NCBI GenBank assembly: GCA_019314085.1
Contig: JAFCZZ010000121.1
Coordinates: 1 to 5,555, forward strand
From: Deltaproteobacteria bacterium
GTDB lineage: Bacteria; Desulfobacterota; Syntrophia; Syntrophales; UBA2210
Length of the DNA stretch: 5,555 nt
Direction of reading: 5' to 3'
Part shown: one piece after another, positions 1 through 5,555 of the stretch
Layout of the letters: the number at the start of each line of letters is the position of its first letter
Numbering within the stretch: the first letter of the stretch is position 1
Position numbers and translations under genes: made by a program
The notes under the pieces: model-generated
Database searches by the model: none
Told to the model about the DNA's origin: nothing
Seen by the model: only the letters and a program-made list of their open reading frames with translations

Positions 1-237
1 GAGCAGAACTCCCCAGTAACTGGTCTTGACATCAAGATGCGATGGATCAATAACACCCACGGCAAGCCCTATGAAGAGAAGGGCACTGGCGATCGAAATG
101 CCGAAAAGGATGGTTTTCATCAGATGGAGATCGGTCAACCGGAGCATATTGATGATATTGTGTGGATTGGAAGCACCAATACGATGGAGAACAAAACCGA
201 ATGCCGCCCCTAATATAACAGCTAATAGTATTTCCAT
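1..237 (-). CDS. YeeE/YedE family transporter, N-terminal part (cut by window edge)
   Basis: Only the first 79 codons are present; the reading frame continues past the left edge. The start is ATG at 237, 12 nt after the stop of the preceding gene, behind only a weak G-rich ribosome-binding site (GGGCGG), so translation is probably coupled to that gene. Visible are a hydrophobic segment at about residues 2-18 and another at about 42-63. Between them lies a polar stretch with GASNPHN (21-27) and MLRLTDLHLMK (31-41), a pattern I recognise from the small YeeE/YedE (DUF6691-type) transporter proteins. YeeE-family proteins are inner-membrane channels for thiosulfate or related sulfur compounds, and in many bacteria the protein is split into two adjacent genes as seen here. 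The exact substrate cannot be read from the sequence. Confidence 0.8.
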   Translation of the reverse strand, partial: MEILLAVILGAAFGFVLHRIGASNPHNIINMLRLTDLHLMKTILFGISIASALLFIGLAVGVIDPSHLDVKTSYWGVLL

Positions 238-249
238 GTCACACCGCCC

Positions 250-816
250 CTATTCCCGCCCGTATATCATTATGGCGAGCGGAATTCCGGCCAGAAAGAT
301 CCCGAGGGCAAACAGGTAGCCGCTTATAGAGGTCTGCATTATACCGCTCATTGTATGCCCACCCATACATCCTCCCGCGAGCCTGGCGCCGAACAGTACC
401 AGAACACCGCCGACAAACGAGACAAGGTACCGATTTGTACCGCCATCACCGAACCGGGACCGCCAGACCTTCGGGGCGATCCGGTCAGGGGCGGTTGGCT
501 GGGGACCCCCGGTCCTGGCCGACAGAAAACCGCCCAGGATTATGCCCAGGACGAAGATGAAGCTGTAGTTGAGGGGGCTCATCACATTCTTTGCGTACTT
601 GCCGCCGCTCTTGTTCAGATAGGTATTTGTGCTGGCATAGCCCGATTTCGCATCCGGACTCTTGACAATCAGGTCATCGGAAAGGGCATTCCAGACAATT
701 CCATCGAGTATCACAAACTGTGTGGATACCCCGATCGGCTTGACAAGAAACACCGCAAGCAGGAAGACCACACCCAGGGCAATCCCACCCGTGAACCAGT
801 TCCACTGCCGTGTCAT
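250..816 (-). CDS. YeeE/YedE family sulfur-compound transporter protein
   Basis: This is a complete 188-residue membrane protein. The start at 816 is fixed by a near-perfect ribosome-binding site, AAGGAGGTGA, 7 nt from ATG when measured from AAGGAGG. Four hydrophobic segments are visible at about residues 8-30, 84-100, 129-147 and 163-185, with a longer polar stretch (about 35-80) after the first. The family hallmark is GARLAGGCMGGHTMSG at 143-158. It contains Cys150 and His154; the equivalent cysteine-containing G-C-x-x-G-H motif in YeeE proteins lines the pathway for thiosulfate. The protein is half the length of E. coli YeeE, which fits a two-subunit arrangement with the gene that follows 12 nt downstream. 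A role in importing thiosulfate or another reduced sulfur species is family knowledge plus inference; no sulfur enzyme gene lies in the window to confirm it. A long structured leader precedes the gene. Confidence 0.88.
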   Translation of the reverse strand: MTRQWNWFTGGIALGVVFLLAVFLVKPIGVSTQFVILDGIVWNALSDDLIVKSPDAKSGYASTNTYLNKSGGKYAKNVMSPLNYSFIFVLGIILGGFLSARTGGPQPTAPDRIAPKVWRSRFGDGGTNRYLVSFVGGVLVLFGARLAGGCMGGHTMSGIMQTSISGYLFALGIFLAGIPLAIMIYGRE

Positions 817-850
817 AACGTCACCTCCTTATGGTAATGTACGATTAACG

Positions 851-924
851 AAAAGCCGGGGTGCCCGGGGTAACTCAGACGGTACATTCCCCGGGAAAAC
901 CTGGGTTCCATGACTCCAGGCACC
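851..924 (-). promoter_or_regulatory. Structured 5' leader element upstream of YeeE-family gene
   Basis: On the minus strand three complementary pairs nest or compete. GGTGCC (924-919) pairs with GGCACC (865-860). CCTGG (920-916) pairs with CCAGG (904-900). CCCGGGG (895-889) pairs with CCCCGGG (870-864). The same CCCGGGG arm could instead pair six bases with CCCCGG at 861-856, which is followed by C and four T residues (854-851), a terminator-like ending. The first and second stems share bases 919-920, so they cannot both form fully. Such mutually exclusive stems between a promoter and a gene suggest attenuation or a ligand-sensing leader, but I recognise no known riboswitch consensus here. 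The structure was judged by eye and no folding energy was calculated. Confidence 0.4.
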
Positions 925-1017
925 TCTCCAGCGTTCTGCCCAAGATATACCGCCGCGTACAAAGTGATTTGAGATTAACCAGTAAGATAGGTGAGATAGA
1001 ATGTATAGCGCGTGGAG

Positions 1018-1046
1018 ATTATGACACAAGCCGCAAACAACGTAAA
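1018..1046 (-). promoter_or_regulatory. Candidate sigma70-type promoter for the YeeE-family gene pair
   Basis: Read on the minus strand, TTTACG (1046-1041) and CATAAT (1023-1018) are separated by 17 nt, and the -10 box carries a TG extension (TGTCATAAT). Matches are 4 of 6 to TTGACA and 5 of 6 to TATAAT. Transcription would begin near 1011, giving a leader of about 195 nt before the ATG at 816. The prediction rests on pattern only. Confidence 0.5.
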
Positions 1047-1105
1047 GGATATGTTCAGGGGGCGAATTGCCTCATAGTAAATGTTACCGAAGGAGGTGAA
1101 TAAAG

Positions 1106-1189
1106 ATGAGGCACGCTTCGGCCGTATTTCTGATACACGTCGCTGTTGGTGCCCGAAGCCCATTCGTCCCGTTTGTTACGCAATGGTGA
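1106..1189 (+). CDS. Possible 27-codon small ORF with ideal ribosome-binding site
   Basis: An ATG at 1106 follows AAGGAGGTGAAT (1090-1101) at good spacing and opens a frame of 27 codons ending in TGA at 1187. The predicted peptide begins MRHASAVFLIHVAVGARS, is partly hydrophobic, and matches no family I know. It would converge on the acyl-CoA dehydrogenase gene and end 46 nt from its stop. A second tiny frame (1021-1077, 18 codons, stopping in TAG TAA) precedes it, but that one has a poorly spaced ribosome-binding site. No clear plus-strand promoter was seen. It may be a real small protein, the decayed 5' end of a lost gene, or a chance frame behind a chance purine-rich stretch. Confidence 0.2.
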   Translation: MRHASAVFLIHVAVGARSPFVPFVTQW

Positions 1190-1235
1190 GTCAGGGATAC
1201 ACCTATGCTTACGCGATGAGCTTCGTGTGTTTCTG

Positions 1236-2380
1236 CTATTTGAGAATATCACGAGCAATAATAAGCCTTTGGATCTCACTGGTGCCCTCGTAGATGCTGG
1301 TCACCCTGACGTCCCGCGCATACCGCTCGATGGGAAAATCCTTCGTGTACCCATAACCGCCCAGAATCTGCATGGCGTCGTAGCAGGCCTTGTTGGCCGA
1401 CTCCGTGGCATAGACTTTGGCCATGGATGCCTCTTTTTTGTAGTGCCTCCCCTGGTCCTTGAGGTAAGCCGCCTTCAAGAGCAACAGGCGGGCAGCTTCC
1501 AGACGGGTATAGTTGTCCGCGATCATCCATTGGATCGCCTGCTGGGTGGCGATGGGGCGATCGAACTGAATCCGCTCCTTGGCATAGCCCGTGGCGAAAT
1601 CCATGGCAGCCAACCCAATCCCCAGCGACATGGACCCGATACCAATGCGACCTCCGGCCAGTTCATCGACCGCAATGCGAAAGCCGTCGTTCAGTTTGCC
1701 CAGCATGTTGTTCTTGGGCACTCGACAGTCCTCGAAGAGAATTTCGTTTGTGGAGGAACCGTTCTGCCCCATTTTCATTTCATCTTTCCCGACAATAAAG
1801 CCCGGGAAGCCCGACTCCACCAAGAAGGCACTGATCCCTTTCCTCTTGCTGGCTTCCTTGTCAGTTACGGCCCAAGCCACTAAGATGTCAGCATATTCGG
1901 CGCTGGTGATGAAGATCTTACCGCCATTGAGCACGTAATCGTCACCATCCAGAACGGCCGTGGTTTTCATGGCGCCCGGATCAGAACCGGCACTGACCTC
2001 GGTCAAACCAAATCCTCCCGCTGCATATTCACCGCTGCACAATGGCGGAATATATTTCTGCCTCTGCTCCTCGGTCCCCACGGATTGGATAACTTCCGCC
2101 ACCATGTTGGTCACGGATGTGGTGACCGCAGTCGAGGCACAGCCCCGGCCGATTTCCGTCATCGCCAGCGAGAAGGCCACGGCACCAGCTGCGGTTCCAC
2201 CATACTCGGGATCGACATTCAGTCCCATAAACCCGAGTTCGGCCAGCTTTCTCAGGTTGTTTTTCAGGATCTCCCGGTTCTTAGTTTGGTCCAGCTCGGC
2301 AGCCACGGGCTCCAGTTCCCTCTTGGCGAACTTGGCCGCCGTATCTTGAATAATTTTTTGCTCTTCAGTTAGATCGAAGT

Positions 2381-2384
<4 letters not shown>
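1236..2384 (-). CDS. Acyl-CoA dehydrogenase (short-chain/butyryl-CoA type)
   Basis: A complete FAD-dependent acyl-CoA dehydrogenase of 382 residues, the usual family length. It oxidises a saturated acyl-CoA to the trans-2-enoyl-CoA and passes electrons to electron-transfer flavoprotein, or runs in reverse in butyrate formers. Both family signatures are present: GLTEVSAGSD at 126-135 and the Q339-GG-Y-G-Y to D358 region near the C-terminus. The catalytic base is Glu366 in IYEGTSEIQ (364-372), the position used by short-chain and butyryl-CoA dehydrogenases rather than by isovaleryl or long-chain enzymes. The sequence resembles anaerobe butyryl-CoA dehydrogenases overall, but substrate chain length or branching cannot be settled by eye. 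The ATG overlaps the stop of the 3-hydroxyacyl-CoA dehydrogenase gene (ATGA), and AGGGAGG lies just upstream inside that gene, indicating translational coupling. It is the last gene of the three-gene operon. No etfA or etfB gene is in the window. Confidence 0.93.
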
Positions 2385-3247
<863 letters not shown>

Positions 3248-3253
3248 ATTGTG

Positions 3254-3260
3254 CTCCTCC
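3254..3260 (-). promoter_or_regulatory. Ribosome-binding site deciding the hbd start
   Basis: GGAGGAG on the minus strand ends 6 nt before ATG 3247. It lies downstream of the alternative GTG start at 3262-3260, so it can only serve the ATG. This is why the shorter 288-residue product is preferred. Confidence 0.75.
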
Positions 3261-3311
3261 ACCTCTACTTCTGCTGTCTACATTGATCGGATGGTAGCGA
3301 ACTGAGAAGGA

Positions 3312-4487
3312 CTACCGTTTAACCACCATGGCGACTGCCTCTCCTCCGCCAAGGCAAAGGGACACCAAGCCCATTTTCTTGTCTTGACGAATCAACTCGT
3401 GAATGAGGGTCACCAACACACGGCAACCACTCGCACCAATGGGGTGACCCAGTGCGACACTGCCGCCATTGACATTGACCTTGGCGGGATCCAACTCAAG
3501 CTCCTTAAGCACCGCCACCGTCGCGCCGCTGAAGGCTTCATTGATTTCGTAAAGGTCTACATCGTTAAGGCTCACGCCTTCCTTCTTCAGACACTTGGGA
3601 ACCGCCAGCATCGGGGCCACGAGAACGTATTTCATGTCCAGACTGGCGGAGGCCTGAGAGCCGATGGTCGCCAAGACCTCACACCCCAGTTCTTCGGCCC
3701 TTTCTCGGGCCATCACTACAACCGCCGCCGCGCCGTCGGAGATGATAGACGCGTTGCCAGCAGTGGTTAAGCCACCCTTTTTGAAGGCAGGCTTCATTTT
3801 TGCCAACTGTTCAAAAGAAGTGGGTCGAGGGCATTCATCTCGATCAAAAATAAGCGGATCGCCCTTGCGCTGTGGAACGGAAACCGGAACGATCTCCTTC
3901 TGAAACCTACCGGCCTCAATCGATGCGAGTGCGCGCCGATAAGACTCCGCAGTGTATTTATCCTGATCTTCGCGAGTCACGCCATACTTCTCACTGCAAA
4001 GTTCGTTGGAGACTCCCATAGGAAAGTCGTTGACGATGTCCCAAAGGCCGTCACGTTCCATGTGGTCGTGTATGGTTCCCGCACCCATGCGATAGCCGAA
4101 ACGAGCCTTCTCCAAATAGTACGGGGCCATGCTCATGTTTTCCATGCCGCCGGCAACCACCACATCGGCATCACCTACCTGGATGGCCTGGGCCGCCAGC
4201 ATGACCGACTTCAAGCCGGAACCGCACACCTTGTTGACGGTAAAGCACTCCGCCTCCCATGGCATTTCCGCCTTGACGGCAGCTTGTTTCGCCGGGTTTT
4301 GCCCGTACCCGCAGGGCAAAACCATGCCCATGATGACTTCGTTCACGACGGATTTTTCAATGCGCGCGCGACGAATAGCCGCGTTGATGGCAATCGCACC
4401 CAACTGAGTTGCGCCGATGCCGGCAAGCGTCCCATTGAAATCAGCCACCGCGGTCCGCGCCGCGCTTACGATTACTACCTCCCTCAT
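3312..4487 (-). CDS. Acetyl-CoA acetyltransferase (thiolase)
   Basis: A complete 391-residue thiolase, the typical length for the homotetrameric bacterial enzymes. It condenses two acetyl-CoA to acetoacetyl-CoA or, in the degradative direction, cleaves a 3-ketoacyl-CoA with CoA. The nucleophile is Cys88 in NKVCGSGLKS. NEAF is at 316-319, His348 sits in GGSVALGHPIGASG, and the second catalytic cysteine is Cys378 in CLGGGEA. All four catalytic elements are intact. The last motif reads GGGEAVAMV instead of the commoner GGGxGxA form, a variant I believe also occurs in other anaerobe thiolases. The start at 4487 has GGAGG 8 nt upstream. It is the first gene of the operon, with the dehydrogenase gene 64 nt downstream. 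The motifs cannot separate an acetoacetyl-specific enzyme from a broader 3-ketoacyl-CoA thiolase; the gene partners favour C4 or short-chain chemistry. Confidence 0.93.
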   Translation of the reverse strand: MREVVIVSAARTAVADFNGTLAGIGATQLGAIAINAAIRRARIEKSVVNEVIMGMVLPCGYGQNPAKQAAVKAEMPWEAECFTVNKVCGSGLKSVMLAAQAIQVGDADVVVAGGMENMSMAPYYLEKARFGYRMGAGTIHDHMERDGLWDIVNDFPMGVSNELCSEKYGVTREDQDKYTAESYRRALASIEAGRFQKEIVPVSVPQRKGDPLIFDRDECPRPTSFEQLAKMKPAFKKGGLTTAGNASIISDGAAAVVVMARERAEELGCEVLATIGSQASASLDMKYVLVAPMLAVPKCLKKEGVSLNDVDLYEINEAFSGATVAVLKELELDPAKVNVNGGSVALGHPIGASGCRVLVTLIHELIRQDKKMGLVSLCLGGGEAVAMVVKR

Positions 4488-4525
4488 TTTTCACGCCTCC
4501 CATTACGGAAATCCTTTGCAGAATA

Positions 4526-4552
4526 CCCCGCGGCTTGCTACGGGGAGCCCCC
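4526..4552 (-). promoter_or_regulatory. GC-rich competing hairpins in thiolase leader
   Basis: The stretch GGGG on the plus strand (4542-4545) can pair with CCCC at 4549-4552 across a 3-nt loop. As part of CGGGG (4541-4545) it can instead pair with CCCCG at 4526-4530 across a 10-nt loop. The two hairpins exclude each other and lie between the proposed transcription start (about 4592) and the thiolase ribosome-binding site. Their effect is unknown; they may simply stabilise the mRNA 5' region. Confidence 0.3.
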
Positions 4553-4602
4553 TCTACTATCCTATCTATAACTATGAGAGTTGTAAAACTTTTTTCATAA
4601 CG

Positions 4603-4618
4603 CGCAAATTTGATGCCA
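4603..4618 (-). promoter_or_regulatory. Candidate sigma54 (-24/-12) promoter for the thiolase operon
   Basis: The minus strand reads TGGCATCAAATTTGCG from 4618 to 4603. The invariant GG (4617-4616) and GC (4605-4604) have the required spacing, and the match to TGGCAC-N5-TTGCA is broken only at the sixth and last positions. Transcription would start near 4592, leaving a leader of about 105 nt. A promoter of this type needs an enhancer-binding activator; none is encoded in the window. A dyad suitable as a binding site lies upstream at 4721-4767. Confidence 0.5.
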
Positions 4619-4663
4619 CTGATTCGGGTAAATGTTATGCTTCTGCATTAATTGCTTCCAGGG

Positions 4664-4684
4664 AAAACCCCGGCTCTGCCGGGG
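4664..4684 (-). terminator. Terminator-like hairpin upstream of the sigma54 candidate
   Basis: On the minus strand, CCCCGGC (4684-4678) and GCCGGGG (4674-4668) form a perfect 7-bp GC stem with an AGA loop, followed by four T residues (4667-4664) and then CCC. The T run is short, so termination may be partial. It lies between the upstream sigma70-type candidate (4827-4854) and the sigma54-type candidate (4603-4618), so it could block or attenuate transcripts from the former. Confidence 0.4.
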
Positions 4685-4687
4685 GAC

Positions 4688-4711
4688 TCCCGGAGTTTGA
4701 CAATTCCGGGA
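4688..4711. repeat. Inverted repeat, 7-bp arms
   Basis: TCCCGGA (4688-4694) and TCCGGGA (4705-4711) are perfect complements around a 10-nt spacer. It stands immediately beside the terminator-like hairpin and may be a second RNA stem or a protein-binding dyad. Function unknown. Confidence 0.45.
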
Positions 4712-4720
4712 ATATAAAGA

Positions 4721-4767
4721 AAACCTCCTGTCCGTGAACCGCTCAAAGTTTACGTGGGAGGAGGTTT
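4721..4767. repeat. Long interrupted dyad, possible activator-binding site or leader stem
   Basis: AAACCTCCT (4721-4729) pairs with AGGAGGTTT (4759-4767). Inside these, CGTGAAC (4733-4739) pairs with GTTTACG (4748-4754) with one G-T wobble. That gives 16 base pairs with a small internal loop and an 8-nt apex. It lies about 130-175 nt upstream of the transcription start predicted for the sigma54-type promoter, a usual distance for an enhancer-binding-protein site. As RNA on the minus strand it would instead be a stable hairpin followed by TTCTTTAT, a poor terminator tail. The sequence does not tell which applies. Confidence 0.45.
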
Positions 4768-4826
4768 CAATCGAACGGCGGCTGGATTCTAAGCCATACG
4801 TCACGGAAATACAAGTATCATGTTAT

Positions 4827-4854
4827 ATTATATGGGGTATTGACCGGTTTTCAG
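4827..4854 (-). promoter_or_regulatory. Candidate sigma70-type promoter reading toward the thiolase operon
   Basis: The minus strand has a perfect TATAAT at 4832-4827 with CTGAAA at 4854-4849, 16 nt upstream (4 of 6 to TTGACA). The region is locally AT-rich, so a chance match is possible. A transcript from here would run through both inverted repeats and the terminator-like hairpin before reaching the thiolase gene. Confidence 0.35.
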
Positions 4855-4874
4855 CCGGAACGGTCTATTTCAAA

Positions 4875-4903
4875 TTGCCACGGGATGCGAAATATTATAG
4901 GAT
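4875..4903 (+). promoter_or_regulatory. Candidate promoter for the cyclase-family gene
   Basis: TTGCCA (4875-4880, 5 of 6 to TTGACA) is followed after 17 nt by TAGGAT (4898-4903, 4 of 6 to TATAAT). The start would be near 4910, about 47 nt before the ATG. The -10 element lies inside the palindrome at 4897-4912, so a bound repressor there would block it. A weaker alternative is TTGACC at 4840-4845 with TCTATT 18 nt later. Confidence 0.35.
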
Positions 4904-4912
4904 ACATCCTAT
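4897..4912. promoter_or_regulatory. Operator-like palindrome ATAGGAT-AC-ATCCTAT
   Basis: Two perfect 7-bp arms (4897-4903 and 4906-4912) surround a 2-nt centre, a size and symmetry typical of dimeric regulator sites. Just outside, GATGCG (4884-4889) and CGCATC (4913-4918) are also complementary, with an asymmetric 7-nt insertion on the left, so an RNA hairpin of up to 12 bp is an alternative reading. It overlaps the candidate -10 box for the cyclase-family gene. Confidence 0.45.
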
Positions 4913-4956
4913 CGCATCGCCGTAAACCTTGCGGCGCACAGCGGAAAGGAGAGGCC

Positions 4957-5555
4957 ATGCACGTCATTGATCTGTCGGCCACGATTGCCCCGAGCCCCGA
5001 TGGTACACCGGATTTTCTCAGGACCGAGATCGCCTATCACGATCATGCCGCCGGGGCGGCGGGGATTGAAGATCTCTTCCATGTACCCCCCGAGCTTCTG
5101 CGTGACGGGGAGGGGTGGGCGACGGAGACCATCACGAGACTCGGCACCCACAACTCGACGCATGTCGACGCACCCTGGCACTACAACAGTCATATCCAGG
5201 GCAGCCGGGCACCGACCATCGACGTACTTCCCCTCGAGTGGTTTTTCGGCGACGGGGTCAAACTCGACATGACCGCCAAGGAAGAGGGGAACCCTGTTAC
5301 CGAAGAGGATGTCAAGAAGGAGCTAAACCGAATCGGGTACGTCCTCAAACCGCTCGATATCGTTCTAATCAACACGGGACGGGACATCCATTACGGCCAG
5401 CCCGATTATATTTTCAAAGGCTGCGGGGTCACACAGGACGCCACCCGGTGGCTCTATGAGCAGGGGGTCCGGGTCATGGGGATCGATGCATGGGGGTGGG
5501 ACGTTCCACTGAATCTGCAGGCACAGCAGGCCCTCGAGAAGGGTGACAAGGGCGT
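4957..5555 (+). CDS. Cyclase family protein (kynurenine formamidase-like metal hydrolase), N-terminal part
   Basis: 199 codons are visible and the frame is open at the right edge. The ATG at 4957 has AAGGAG five nt upstream (4946-4951). The protein starts MHVIDLSATIAP and carries DHAAGAAG at 29-36. The family metal-binding motif follows as LGTHNSTHVDAPWHYN (62-77), with His65, His69, Asp71 and His75 as likely ligands of a divalent metal such as Zn or Mn. TIDVLPLEWFFGDG (87-100) and INTGRD (138-143) also fit the family. Members hydrolyse amides or lactones such as N-formylkynurenine, or act on cyclic intermediates; most are unassigned, and the substrate here cannot be named. No tryptophan-degradation gene is nearby. 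The gene diverges from the thiolase operon across a 469-nt control region, so shared regulation is possible but not shown. Confidence 0.88.
   Translation, partial: MHVIDLSATIAPSPDGTPDFLRTEIAYHDHAAGAAGIEDLFHVPPELLRDGEGWATETITRLGTHNSTHVDAPWHYNSHIQGSRAPTIDVLPLEWFFGDGVKLDMTAKEEGNPVTEEDVKKELNRIGYVLKPLDIVLINTGRDIHYGQPDYIFKGCGVTQDATRWLYEQGVRVMGIDAWGWDVPLNLQAQQALEKGDKG

Larger units (their letters stand above)
817..1235. other. Spacer between acyl-CoA dehydrogenase and YeeE-family genes
   Basis: About 420 nt with no convincing long gene. It holds the minus-strand promoter, the structured leader and the doubtful small ORF described separately. I looked for a terminator after the acyl-CoA dehydrogenase stop (1236-1238) and found no strong GC stem with a T run in the first 100 nt downstream, so the end of the operon transcript is not defined. 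The frames reported on either strand here lack ribosome-binding sites or family features, apart from the small ORF at 1106. Confidence 0.6.

Noticed and set aside
355..837. A 160-codon plus-strand frame opposite the YeeE-family gene.
   Set aside because: The translation is proline- and arginine-rich with low-complexity character, and it overlaps a clear membrane protein on the other strand.
855..935. Plus-strand resemblance to a TPP riboswitch (GGGGTGCCC, CTCAGA, ACCTG, CCAGCG in order).
   Set aside because: The conserved CTGAGA core is not matched, the spacing is wrong, and no plus-strand gene lies downstream. The similarity is probably chance in a GC-rich inverted-repeat region.
1146..1883. 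A 245-codon plus-strand frame opposite the acyl-CoA dehydrogenase gene.
   Set aside because: It lacks a ribosome-binding site and family features, and it is antisense to a gene with intact catalytic motifs; it is a shadow frame caused by codon bias.
3263..3311. A GGTAG/CTACC pair in the gap between the thiolase and hbd genes, considered as an internal terminator.
   Set aside because: Only five pairs with a 14-nt loop and no T run; too weak to split the operon.
4062..4571. A 169-codon plus-strand frame opposite the thiolase gene.
   Set aside because: It is antisense to conserved thiolase motifs and has no recognisable domain or start signal.
4909..5193. A 94-codon minus-strand frame overlapping the start of the cyclase-family gene.
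   Set aside because: It lies opposite the metal-binding motif of the cyclase and has no family similarity; the plus-strand frame explains this DNA.

Overview
The window looks like a chromosomal segment of an anaerobic bacterium that degrades fatty acids or aromatic acids through acyl-CoA intermediates. Strong Shine-Dalgarno sequences and an anaerobe-type thiolase/3-hydroxyacyl-CoA dehydrogenase/acyl-CoA dehydrogenase set would fit a sulfate-reducing or syntrophic Firmicute or deltaproteobacterium. This placement is inferred from gene content and style; no taxonomic marker gene is present.

Layout, left to right. Positions 1-816 hold two minus-strand genes of the YeeE/YedE membrane transporter family (sulfur-compound uptake). 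The upstream gene is complete (250-816); the downstream one runs off the left edge (1-237). Positions 817-1235 are a spacer with a good minus-strand sigma70-type promoter (1018-1046), a leader of about 195 nt containing a GC-rich structured element (851-924), and a doubtful 27-codon plus-strand small ORF with an ideal ribosome-binding site (1106-1189). Positions 1236-4487 are a three-gene minus-strand operon. In transcription order it encodes acetyl-CoA acetyltransferase (3312-4487), 3-hydroxyacyl-CoA dehydrogenase (2381-3247) and acyl-CoA dehydrogenase (1236-2384), the last two joined by an ATGA overlap. Positions 4488-4956 are a divergent control region. From 4957 to the right edge is the start of a plus-strand gene of the metal-dependent cyclase / kynurenine formamidase-like family.

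The operon encodes three of the four core steps that interconvert an acyl-CoA and two acetyl-CoA. The enoyl-CoA hydratase (crotonase) and the electron-transfer flavoprotein are not in the window and must be supplied elsewhere. The cyclase gene may act on a related carboxylic or cyclic intermediate, but nothing in the sequence fixes its substrate.

No wholly new system is evident; all protein genes belong to recognisable families. The least explained material is non-coding. The divergent spacer contains a close match to a sigma54 (-24/-12) promoter upstream of the thiolase gene, a 16-bp interrupted dyad about 100-150 bp upstream of it, a terminator-like hairpin lying between that promoter and a second sigma70-type candidate, and a 7-2-7 palindrome over the candidate cyclase promoter. 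The leader of the sulfur transporter gene has competing GC-rich stems that do not match any riboswitch class I can recognise.
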